From Amycolatopsis sp. NBC_01488 (lineage in GTDB: Bacteria > Actinomycetota > Actinomycetes > Mycobacteriales > Pseudonocardiaceae), in contig NZ_CP109434.1 in the NCBI RefSeq assembly GCF_036227105.1, positions 1,306,001 through 1,370,000 of the forward strand: a stretch of 64,000 nt of DNA, in the 5' to 3' direction. Below, in pieces: positions 51,593 to 59,105 of this stretch. A model generated the notes under the pieces. It was given only the letters and a program-made list of their open reading frames with translations, was not told where the DNA came from and made no database searches. The stretch's first letter is position 1. Each line of letters starts with the position of its first letter. The position numbers and the translations under genes are program-made.

Positions 51593-53160
51593 TGAACCTG
51601 TCTCCCGGATTTCTCGTCGTGGCCCTGGCCGTGCTGGGACTCGGTGTGTGGGTGCTGCACAAGATCGGCCGCGCCCTGGCGTCGGTGGTCGAGGCACTGG
51701 CCGCGATGGTGATCGTGTTCGTCGCCCTCTGGTGGGCCTGCAAAGCGGCACTCTGGCTGCTGACGCAAGTTGTGACGCGGTGGCGGACCAGCCTGACTGT
51801 GGTCGCGGTCTATCTGTGGTGCGTCTGGATCGGCTGGGTTTGGCTCGTGGCGAACCTCGGCGGCCTGGCGCTGATCCTCGGCGTGTGGCGATTGGTCGAC
51901 GTGGTGTCGTTCGATCAGTGGTGCGGGCGACTGCTGCGCTCCTGGTGGGCGCGCTGGGCGGTGTACGGGCGCAAGCTTCCCGGCTGGCTGCACGCCTGCG
52001 GCCTCAGCGTCCGCGATGACGCGTTGCCGGTGGAAGTGACGGTCAACCTGGTCGGTCGCCGGAGGGTGGCTCGTTCGACGGCTCGGCAGGCCGGGGTGCA
52101 GGTGCCCAAGGTTCTTGGTGTCCGGTCGGGTCCGTCGTGGGATGAGGTGCGGGTTGAGCTGGTGGCCGGCCAGAAGCCGGAGGACTTCGACGACGCCGCT
52201 CGTGCGCTGGCCTCGGCCCGGAACGTCGCCCGGTGCCAGGTGCGGGAGCTGGCACCGAACGTGGTGTCGATCGACTTCCAACGGCGAGACCTGCTCGGCA
52301 ACGTTGTGCACTCGCTCCCGGTGCCCGATCTCCTGGCGGCCGATGCGACCGGTGTGGATCTGCGGCGAGCGTGGTCCGGTCACACCGAGTACGGGCACGA
52401 CTGGCGTGTCCCGCTGTCCGGTTCCGGTGCGCACTGCTTGACCGCCGGTGCCTCGGGCGCGGGGAAAAACTCAGTGATGTGGTGCCCGCTGGTGTCGGCC
52501 GCGTCGGCGATCCGCTCGGGTGTGGTCCGCATGTCCGGGATCGACCCCAAGGGCATGGAACTGGCGTACGGGCGCGGGATTTTCGCTCGGTATGCGGTGT
52601 CTGGGAAGGACGCGATCGAGGTCCTGGACGACCTCGTGGGCACGATGGAGGCGCGCAAAGCCGAGTTCGCCGGACGACTGCGGACGGTCCCGATCAGCAT
52701 CGAACACCCGCTGGAGCTGCTGGAGTTCGACGAGATCGGCGCCCTGACGAAGTACACCGACCGCAAGACCCGCGATCAGATCGTCGAACGCGTCGCGCTG
52801 CTGACCACCCAGGGCCGGGCGCTCGGCATCACCGTGCGCGGGTATGTGCAGGAACCGACCAAGGACACCGTGCCCGTGCGGGAGCTGTTCACCCGTCGCG
52901 TGTGCTTGCGGGTGACCTCGAAGACGCACGTTCCGATGGTGCTCGGTGATGGCGCGTATGAGCGGGGCGCGTGGGCCAACCGGATCGGCGACTCCGAGGC
53001 CGGGGTCGGCTACGTGTGGGGCGAGGGCATCCGCGAACCGCTGCGCATCCGGGCCGGGTGGGTCTCCGACGAGACGGTCAAGGCGCTGGAGCACTACGTC
53101 ACCAATGGTGGCGTGGTTGACCTGGCCGCGCGGCGCGGTACTGAGGGGGTGGCGGCGTGA
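51592..53160 (+). CDS. traB: FtsK/SpoIIIE-like transfer translocase (TraB/TraSA type)
   Basis: 522 aa. The N-terminal region (about 5-110) holds three or more hydrophobic spans. The motor domain has Walker A 'GASGAGKNS' near residue 287 and Walker B 'LLEFDEIGAL' near 380, with a C-terminal segment after 'GVGYVWGEG'. Actinomycete TraB hexamers move double-stranded DNA between mycelia without nicking. Walker A has Asn where Gly or Thr is usual after GK, a small oddity. ATG 51592 is coupled to the zinc-ribbon gene, and the end overlaps the next gene by GTGA. Confidence 0.83.
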   Translation: MNLSPGFLVVALAVLGLGVWVLHKIGRALASVVEALAAMVIVFVALWWACKAALWLLTQVVTRWRTSLTVVAVYLWCVWIGWVWLVANLGGLALILGVWRLVDVVSFDQWCGRLLRSWWARWAVYGRKLPGWLHACGLSVRDDALPVEVTVNLVGRRRVARSTARQAGVQVPKVLGVRSGPSWDEVRVELVAGQKPEDFDDAARALASARNVARCQVRELAPNVVSIDFQRRDLLGNVVHSLPVPDLLAADATGVDLRRAWSGHTEYGHDWRVPLSGSGAHCLTAGASGAGKNSVMWCPLVSAASAIRSGVVRMSGIDPKGMELAYGRGIFARYAVSGKDAIEVLDDLVGTMEARKAEFAGRLRTVPISIEHPLELLEFDEIGALTKYTDRKTRDQIVERVALLTTQGRALGITVRGYVQEPTKDTVPVRELFTRRVCLRVTSKTHVPMVLGDGAYERGAWANRIGDSEAGVGYVWGEGIREPLRIRAGWVSDETVKALEHYVTNGGVVDLAARRGTEGVAA

Positions 53161-53546
53161 ACACCACCATGGTCTTCCTCGACGCGATCCGGGATCACCT
53201 GGACCTGCACGCGTTCGGTCCGGTCGCGTCGGTGCTGGTGACGTCCGACTCGGGGCCGGTCACGGTGCAACTCGATGTCGTTCGTGAGGTGCCGCAGGTG
53301 GCGTCGGCGCTGGTGACCTGGGCCGGGACGCTCGATGAAGTGTCCGCGCAGGTCTGGCGGACTCCGGCCGGAACGTCGGTGCATTTGATCGTCAACGGCC
53401 GGATGCCCTGCGGCATCCCGGTCCGTGTCTACGGCGCGGTCGACTTCTCCGAGGACGTGTTCCCGGACCTGCCCGTCGGGTCGCACCAAGAGATGCCTGT
53501 GTTCGTGCTTCGGCAATGGACTCGCTCCGGGGAGGTGGCCGCCTGA
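53157..53546 (+). CDS. AICE hypothetical protein between traB and rep
   Basis: 129 aa, beta-rich, with no membrane span: 'VASVLVTSDSGPVTVQLDVV', 'GTSVHLIVNGRMPCGIPVRVYGAV', and a C-terminal 'FVLRQWTRSGEVAA'. The gene position between TraB and RepSA is common for small uncharacterised proteins in pSAM2-like elements. GTG 53157 overlaps traB, and its TGA shares a base with the rep start. Confidence 0.6.
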   Translation: MNTTMVFLDAIRDHLDLHAFGPVASVLVTSDSGPVTVQLDVVREVPQVASALVTWAGTLDEVSAQVWRTPAGTSVHLIVNGRMPCGIPVRVYGAVDFSEDVFPDLPVGSHQEMPVFVLRQWTRSGEVAA

Positions 53547-55177
53547 TGACCGACCAGCAACAGAGCCAGCCGGCCGGGACCCGGGCCGAACGGATGCGGG
53601 CACCACTCGCGGCGGACGTGATCCGGGCGACGGCCGAGAAGCACAGCGTCTGCGTCCGCCCGTTCACCATGGAAGTCGGCGACACCCAGACCGGCGAACT
53701 CCGCTACGTCCCGGTCCCGTGCGGCTCCACCGTGGAATCGGTCTACCTGCCGTGCGCTCGGAAGGCGAAGGCGCTGCGGCAGGCCCAGTGCCGCGAGGGC
53801 TGGCACATGGCCGAGGAACCCAACCTCACCGCCGCGCCACCGACCGAGGATCAAACCGAGCTGCTCACGTACAGGGCCGATCTGGTCGCGGCGTACCGAG
53901 AGGTGGTCGAGCGGGACCAGGCGGAGGCGGAGGAACTGCGGGTAGAGATCACCGGGGTGGACGCGGAACTTCGGCAACTCGGCATGCGCGGTCGCCTGCC
54001 TGCCGTCGACGTGCCGACCAAGCGCGCGGTGAAGCGGTCGACGAAGCGGCGGCAGGACGCTCCGAACCTGCCCCGGCGCAAGGTCGCAAAGACCACGGTC
54101 GGGCGGGAGTACGCGGGGAAGTTCCGCCCGTCCATGTTCGTCACGCTGACCTGCGACACCTACGGGCCGGTCCGTGGTGACGGTTCACCGGTCGACCCGG
54201 CGCGGTATGACTACCGGCGGGCTGCGCGGGATGCGGTGCACTTCTCCGCACTGGTAGATCGCTGGTGGCAGAACCTGCGCCGGGTCGTCGGCTGGGACGC
54301 TCAGTACTTCGCCACCGTCGAGCCGCAGAAGCGGACCGCTCCGCATCTGCACGCCGCGATCCGCGGGGCCATTCCGCACGACGTCATCCGCCAGGTCACC
54401 GAAGCGACGTATCACCAGGTCTGGTGGCCCAACCACGACCAGGTGGTCTACGTGGACCGGCTGCCGGTCTGGGACGGTGACACCCGGATGTTCCTCGACC
54501 CGGACACCCGGGAGCCGCTGACCACCTGGGATGACGCCGTGGACCAGGTCGAGGATCCGGCGCACGTTGTCACGTTCGGGCGGCAGGTGCACTCGAAGGG
54601 GATCCTCGGCGGCACCGAAGAGGCCGGCCGCCACATCGGCTACCTCACGAAGTACCTGACCAAGTCCACCGGCGAAGTGGTCGAGGCAGACACGGCGCGG
54701 CTGCGGGATCACCACGACCGGCTGCACGCCGAACTGTCCGTCACCCCCTGCTCGCCACGCTGCGCGGTCTGGCTCCTCTACGGGATCCAGCCCAAGGGCG
54801 CGAACAGCAAGACCACCCCGGGGCACTGCAAAGGCCGGGCACACCGCCGGACCACCCTCGGGCTGCCGGGACGTCGGGTGCTCGTGTCACGGAAGTGGTC
54901 GGGCAAGACCGTCGACGACCACAAAGCCGACCGCAAGGCCTTCGTTCAGCAGGCCTTGGCGGCGATCGGGATCGAGAAGCCACAACCGGACCCGACCCGG
55001 CTGGTCTGGCGCAAGGTCGAGCCCGGCGACCCGCATGTCCCGCCCCGTCCGCACCTCGTCATGCGCGCCATCGCGGAACGGATCACGTGGAAGGCCGAGT
55101 ACGACCGGGCGCTACTCGCCGCCGCCGGACCACCAGGGGACGGTCCGGAAACTTCGGCAACTCAGCTCGCAGCCTGA
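53546..55177 (+). CDS. repSA: rolling-circle replication initiator, RepSA-like
   Basis: 543 aa. The N-terminal third is a zinc-binding-looking region with scattered Cys and then a basic linker. The core contains 'FVTLTCDTYG' (motif 1), 'APHLHAAIRG' (the HUH-type metal site) near residue 266, and 'IGYLTKYLTKS' (the catalytic Tyr/Lys motif) near 365. This matches RepSA initiators of actinomycete AICEs, which nick the double-strand origin and start rolling-circle replication. ATG 53546 forms TGATG with the preceding gene. Xis and Int follow, as in pSAM2. Confidence 0.85.
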   Translation: MTDQQQSQPAGTRAERMRAPLAADVIRATAEKHSVCVRPFTMEVGDTQTGELRYVPVPCGSTVESVYLPCARKAKALRQAQCREGWHMAEEPNLTAAPPTEDQTELLTYRADLVAAYREVVERDQAEAEELRVEITGVDAELRQLGMRGRLPAVDVPTKRAVKRSTKRRQDAPNLPRRKVAKTTVGREYAGKFRPSMFVTLTCDTYGPVRGDGSPVDPARYDYRRAARDAVHFSALVDRWWQNLRRVVGWDAQYFATVEPQKRTAPHLHAAIRGAIPHDVIRQVTEATYHQVWWPNHDQVVYVDRLPVWDGDTRMFLDPDTREPLTTWDDAVDQVEDPAHVVTFGRQVHSKGILGGTEEAGRHIGYLTKYLTKSTGEVVEADTARLRDHHDRLHAELSVTPCSPRCAVWLLYGIQPKGANSKTTPGHCKGRAHRRTTLGLPGRRVLVSRKWSGKTVDDHKADRKAFVQQALAAIGIEKPQPDPTRLVWRKVEPGDPHVPPRPHLVMRAIAERITWKAEYDRALLAAAGPPGDGPETSATQLAA

Positions 55178-55190
55178 CCAGGGGGAACGC

Positions 55191-55379
55191 ATGAACATCA
55201 GCAACATGGACCGGCTCTGGTCGGTTGACGACGTGTCCACCTACCTCGGCGTCCCGGTCAAGACGCTGTACCAGTGGAAGTGGCGCGGCGAGGGGCCGCC
55301 GGTCCGGAAGATCGGGCGTCACCTCCGCTACGACCCGGCCAAGGTGCAGGCCTGGGTCAATGGGGAGGTCGCGGCCTGA
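55191..55379 (+). CDS. xis: excisionase (MerR-like HTH)
   Basis: 62 aa. A single winged-helix DNA-binding domain with 'LWSVDDVSTYLGVPVKTLYQWKWRGEGPP' in two parts and 'IGRHLRYDPAKVQAWV', the standard actinomycete Xis pattern. ATG 55191 has AGGGGGAA upstream; a longer in-frame start would lie inside rep. It would direct Int to excise the element. The stop shares one base with the integrase start (TGATG). Confidence 0.85.
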   Translation: MNISNMDRLWSVDDVSTYLGVPVKTLYQWKWRGEGPPVRKIGRHLRYDPAKVQAWVNGEVAA

Positions 55380-56631
55380 TGGGACACATCCAAGACCGCT
55401 GGTACCGCCCCGCTCGTGACAAGGAGACCGGCAAGGTCCTCTTGAACAAGCGGGGCAAGCCAGTGCTCGAAAGGACCGAGCTGTACGGCATTGGCCTGCG
55501 CTACAAGGTGCGCTACCTCGACCCGGACAACGAGGAGCGCTCAAAGTCCTTTCCGGACAAGCAAAGAAGCGCGCGGAAGACTTCCTCATCGGGGTGGAGT
55601 CGGACAAGCGTGAGGACAAGTACATAGACCCGCGCTCGTCGTCCAAGACGTTTCTGCAACAGGCCGAAAACTGGCTCAAAGCGCAGTCACCGGACCCGGC
55701 GACGCGGGAGATCCTGCGTAGCCGTCTCGAAAGTCAGATCTACCCGGTGTTCGGGCACCTGAAGTTCGGCCAGATCAAGCCGTCGACCATTCGCGACTGG
55801 CTCGGCTTGATGGATGAGAAGCGGTTGAGCGCCAACTATCAAGTCGTGCTGTTCACCATCGTGACCGGCGTCCTCGACTCGGCGATAGACGACAAGCTGA
55901 TCCGGGAAAACCCCTGCCAGGCAAAGACCGTTCGGCGACCGGTGGGCAGTAGCCCGCAGGTGGTGGTCTGGCCGGAAGATCGCGTGCACAAGGTGCGGGC
56001 CGGGCTCGTCAAACGGTTCCGCGTCGTCGTCCCGCTTGGGTCCGGGCTCGGACTGCGGCAGGGTGAGATCCTGGGCTTCTCACCGGACGACATCGATCGA
56101 GAGGAGATGGTGGTCCGCGTTCAACGGCAGATCAAGACGGTCAAGGGCGTGATGATGTTCGCCCCTCCGAAGGGCGGTAAGACGCGGATGGTGCCGCTCT
56201 CCCCCGCGATGCTGGCGGAGATCGACGACCATGACGACCAGTTCCCGACGACCGCCATCACACTCCCGTGGAAGAAGCCCGATGGGGATCGGGTGACGGT
56301 TCGACTTCTCGTCACGGGCGAGGCCGGCCGCCTGTACACCGGCGACCTGTTCACCAAGGTCGTCTGGCAGGGCGGGTTCAGAGAGGCGAAGATCACCCAC
56401 CGTGGCCGGGCCGACGGCATGCACGCGCTGCGGCACTTCTACGCCTCGACGCTGCTGTCCCGGGCGGTCTCGATCAAGGAGCTGGCCGAGTATCTGGGGC
56501 ACGCCGACGCGGGCTTCACGCTCCGGACGTACACCCACCTCGTCCCGTCGAGCCATGAACGGGCCAGGCAAGCCGTTGACGCGGTGTTCGCGAGATCAAG
56601 CAACCAACAAGGCGACGTAACCGCCGAGTAG
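55379..56631 (+). pseudogene. int: tyrosine integrase gene with a one-base frameshift
   Basis: Frame A runs from ATG 55379 ('MGHIQDRWYRPARDKETG') to about 55565, at 'SKSFPDKQ', and then becomes nonsense ending at 55627. From about 55561 the frame used downstream reads 'KKRAEDFLIGVESDKRE' and continues to 56631 with the catalytic set: Arg in 'GLGLRQGEIL', 'HALRHFY', 'LGHADAGF', 'YTHL' (nucleophile). A missing A in the run CAAAGAAG explains it. The downstream part could start at GTG 55594, lacking the arm-binding domain. It is either a real inactivation or a sequencing error. Confidence 0.8.
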
Positions 56632-56657
56632 TTCCCAATCCGTAACAGAAGATCAGA

Positions 56658-56670
56658 TAAGTCCGACTTA
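56658..56670. promoter_or_regulatory. 13-bp palindrome before the DUF6414-like gene
   Basis: TAAGTC-C-GACTTA is a perfect palindrome ending 5 nt before ATG 56676. It occupies the ribosome-binding position, so a bound repressor or the RNA hairpin would block translation or transcription of the cargo gene. Confidence 0.55.
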
Positions 56671-56675
56671 CGATC

Positions 56676-57713
56676 ATGACACTTGAGGATCAGCTACGTG
56701 AAATTACACTTCGCGACTATCTATACCTTGACGTAGATAGAGTAAAGTCTCTCGCTGGACAGCTCGATCAAGGCGTCGAAGAAGGGCGCAGCTTCTCTCG
56801 GCGCGCCAGCAAGAAGACCGCAATAGGGTGGGAAAAGTTTCTATCCTTCAGTCCAGAAAGCGGCACGGAATCAACTATTCAAAGATCCATGCTCGACAGC
56901 TTATTTCCAGATCTTGAAATCAGCCTAGAGGCAACCCTTCTGCGGGATATCAGCGACGAATTTAGCGACACCGAGATTGCCGCATACAAGGTCATTCGAG
57001 AGAAATGTCCAGAAGGTTCCTTGGTTCGACTCACCGCGCCTGGATATCTCTTCGATAGCAACTACTTAGGCAGCTCTCTAGTAAACTTATCTACAGCAAT
57101 AAACGGGTATCAATGGCTTAACTACGAGCTACTAAAGGCCGCCCTGAAGGAAACAGAAGGTGACCCCAACGACGAGCTCGCAGACTTGAACTTCCTCGAA
57201 TCGTCATTCCCCAAAGGGGAGGAGGACGAACACGAGAGAGTCTTGCACGACTTCATCCCAGACTTTGGGTATACCGCAAACTTTCTTCGCGCAGTAATCA
57301 GGACCACAAGAGGAATCCTGCCATCCGGATTGAACCTGGTTTCGTTTAGCTCCCACGGCAACATCCAGATGACAGCAAACACCCGCCTTCAAAGAGAACG
57401 CCGATACCTGGAGGCGGACCCTGCAATCATCGGTTCAAGGTTCGGCACTACACCTCAGGACTGGACAGTAGTAGGCACCGTAGGCCACTACACCCAGCTG
57501 CCCGCCGAAGTAAGTGCAATACAAAAGAGTGCCATCGAGACACTTCGCGAATTCCAAGATGGAGCAAAAGAAGCCACCGGCTTCAGCCGAGCTAACTTCA
57601 TAAAGGAAGTAACCAAGATGCTTTCCGAGCTAGGTCGCCTCGGCTTCCTAAATGTTCCGCAGCATCCAGGAATGACCATCATCCCCATGGCGATATATCG
57701 CCATATCCAGTAG
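56676..57713 (+). CDS. DUF6414-like cargo protein
   Basis: 345 aa, soluble. The N-terminus 'LRDYLYLDVDRVKSLAGQLDQG' matches the opening of DUF6414 proteins. Later parts include an acidic loop and 'RGILPSGLNLVSFSSHGNIQMTANTRLQRERRYLE'. The function of the family is unknown; members are often seen in variable genome islands. The GC content is far below the backbone and close to that of the NACHT gene, so both look like imported cargo placed at opposite ends of the element. It has no ribosome-binding site apart from the palindrome region. Confidence 0.65.
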   Translation: MTLEDQLREITLRDYLYLDVDRVKSLAGQLDQGVEEGRSFSRRASKKTAIGWEKFLSFSPESGTESTIQRSMLDSLFPDLEISLEATLLRDISDEFSDTEIAAYKVIREKCPEGSLVRLTAPGYLFDSNYLGSSLVNLSTAINGYQWLNYELLKAALKETEGDPNDELADLNFLESSFPKGEEDEHERVLHDFIPDFGYTANFLRAVIRTTRGILPSGLNLVSFSSHGNIQMTANTRLQRERRYLEADPAIIGSRFGTTPQDWTVVGTVGHYTQLPAEVSAIQKSAIETLREFQDGAKEATGFSRANFIKEVTKMLSELGRLGFLNVPQHPGMTIIPMAIYRHIQ

Positions 57714-57838
57714 CGCGAGTGCTTCTCGCCGGGGCGGACAGTCAACGCGGTGTTCGGGCGGCCTAGTGCCGATGACGGCCTGGAGGCGGCCTGATCATGA
57801 ACCACCAGGACCACCCGAACTACCGGATCAAGATCGAT
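57714..57838. other. right end of the element with arm-type repeats
   Basis: No gene. GACGGCCTG (57774-57782) and GGCGGCCTG (57785-57793) repeat with an 11-bp period, like GACGGCCTG at 43412-43420 and 43423-43431 at the left end. A further GGCGGCCTA lies near 57757. These are candidate integrase or excisionase arm sites flanking the attachment repeat. Confidence 0.55.
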
Positions 57839-58996
57839 CTAGCCCTTGAGCAGGGCGCGGGCCATGACGACCTTCTGGATCTGGTTGGTGCCTTCGTAAA
57901 TCTGCGTGATCTTCGCGTCCCGCATCATCCGCTCCACCGGGAAGTCCCGCGTGTAACCGGCGCCGCCGAACAGCTGGACCGCGTCCGTCGTCACCTCCAT
58001 GGCGATGTCGGACGCGTACGTCTTCGCCGCCGAGGCCATGAAGCCCGCGCGCTTGTCACCGCGCTCCGAAGCCGCCGCGGAGGCGTACACCAGGTGGCGG
58101 GCCGCTTCGATCTTCGTGCCCATGTCGGCCAGCATGAACTGGACGCCCTGGAACTCGGCGATCGACTTGCCGAACTGCTTGCGGTCCTTGACGTACGCGA
58201 TCGCCGCGTCGAGGGCGCCCTGGGCGATGCCCAGCGCCTGCGCGCCGATCGTCGGGCGGGTGTGGTCCAGCGTGCGCAGTGCCGTCTTCAGGCCCGTGCC
58301 CGGCTCGCCGATGATGCGGTCCTCGGGGATCGTGCAGTTCTCGAAGTAGATCTCGCGCGTCGGGGAGCCCTTGATGCCGAGCTTCTTCTCCTTCGGCCCC
58401 ACCGAGAAGCCCGGGTCGTCCTTGTGCACGACGAACGCCGAGATGCCGTTGGCCTTCTTCTCCGCGTCCGGGTCGGTCACGACCATCACCGTGTACCAGG
58501 ACGACTCGCCCGCGTTGGTGATCCAGCACTTGGTGCCGTTGAGCACCCAGTGGTCACCGTCGAGGCGGGCGCGGGCGCGCATCGACGCCGTGTCCGAGCC
58601 GGCCTCGCGCTCCGAAAGCGCGTACGACGCCGAAGCCTCACCCGAGGCGATCGACGGCAGCACCAGCTTCTTCACGCTCTCCGAGCCGGACAGGATGATC
58701 GGCTGCGTGCCGAGCTTGTTCACCGCCGGGATCAGCGACGCCGACGCGTCGACCCGGGCGACCTCTTCGATCACGATGCAGGCGCCGACGGCGTCCGCGC
58801 CCTGGCCGTCGTACTCCTCGCCGATGTGGACGGCGTTGAACCCGGACTTGACCAGCGCGTTGTACGCCTCGATCGGGTAGCGCTCGTTCTCGTCGACCTC
58901 GGCCGCGTACGGCGCGATCTCCTTCTCGGCCAGGGCCCGGACCGCGGCCCGCAGCTCCTCGTGCTCCTCGGCAAGCTGGTACAGGCCATCGGTCAC
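57839..58996 (-). CDS. fadE25: acyl-CoA dehydrogenase (FadE25-like), completed by the element
   Basis: 385 aa. A full short-chain-type acyl-CoA dehydrogenase: N-terminal helical domain, 'YALSEREAGSDTASM' and 'WITNAGESSWYTVMVV' (FAD-binding beta domain), 'FGGAGYTRDFPVERMMRDAKI' and the catalytic base Glu in 'YEGTNQIQ' near residue 367. It oxidises acyl-CoA to enoyl-CoA. The location beside purE-purK copies the mycobacterial fadE25 neighbourhood. The gene lost its native terminator to the integration and uses an element-derived 3' end, keeping the same protein. ATG 58996 has GAAGGTG upstream. Confidence 0.92.
   Translation of the reverse strand: MTDGLYQLAEEHEELRAAVRALAEKEIAPYAAEVDENERYPIEAYNALVKSGFNAVHIGEEYDGQGADAVGACIVIEEVARVDASASLIPAVNKLGTQPIILSGSESVKKLVLPSIASGEASASYALSEREAGSDTASMRARARLDGDHWVLNGTKCWITNAGESSWYTVMVVTDPDAEKKANGISAFVVHKDDPGFSVGPKEKKLGIKGSPTREIYFENCTIPEDRIIGEPGTGLKTALRTLDHTRPTIGAQALGIAQGALDAAIAYVKDRKQFGKSIAEFQGVQFMLADMGTKIEAARHLVYASAAASERGDKRAGFMASAAKTYASDIAMEVTTDAVQLFGGAGYTRDFPVERMMRDAKITQIYEGTNQIQKVVMARALLKG
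57841..57912 (-). repeat. right attachment repeat: element-supplied 3' end of the dehydrogenase gene
   Basis: The 72-bp match to 43234-43305 has 5 synonymous differences. It now forms the end of the intact gene and includes the codon of the catalytic Glu (57893-57895, in 'YEGT'). The stop here is TAG, not the native TGA. Part of this copy, on the element side of the crossover, came from the element. Confidence 0.85.
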
Positions 58997-59105
58997 TTCC
59001 GGTCACCTTCTCTACGACGTCGGGAGAGTCCTGTCGATGTTAGCGCTCGTTCACCGAGGGGCCGCGTCCTTGTGTCGCGGACCGCAGAATTCGTAAGGTC
59101 GAGTG

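Larger units (their letters stand above)
43232..57912. mobile_element. AICE-type integrative element in the 3' end of a fadE25-like gene
   Basis: This is about 14.6 kb bounded by a 72-bp imperfect direct repeat (43234-43305 and 57841-57912) derived from the end of an acyl-CoA dehydrogenase gene. Inside are Int, Xis, RepSA-like initiator, TraB-like FtsK translocase, a GntR repressor and several small proteins in the order known from pSAM2-like actinomycete integrative and conjugative elements. Two low-GC cargo genes lie at the ends, a NACHT-nuclease at the left and a DUF6414-like gene at the right. The integrase is frameshifted, so present mobility is doubtful. Confidence 0.88.
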
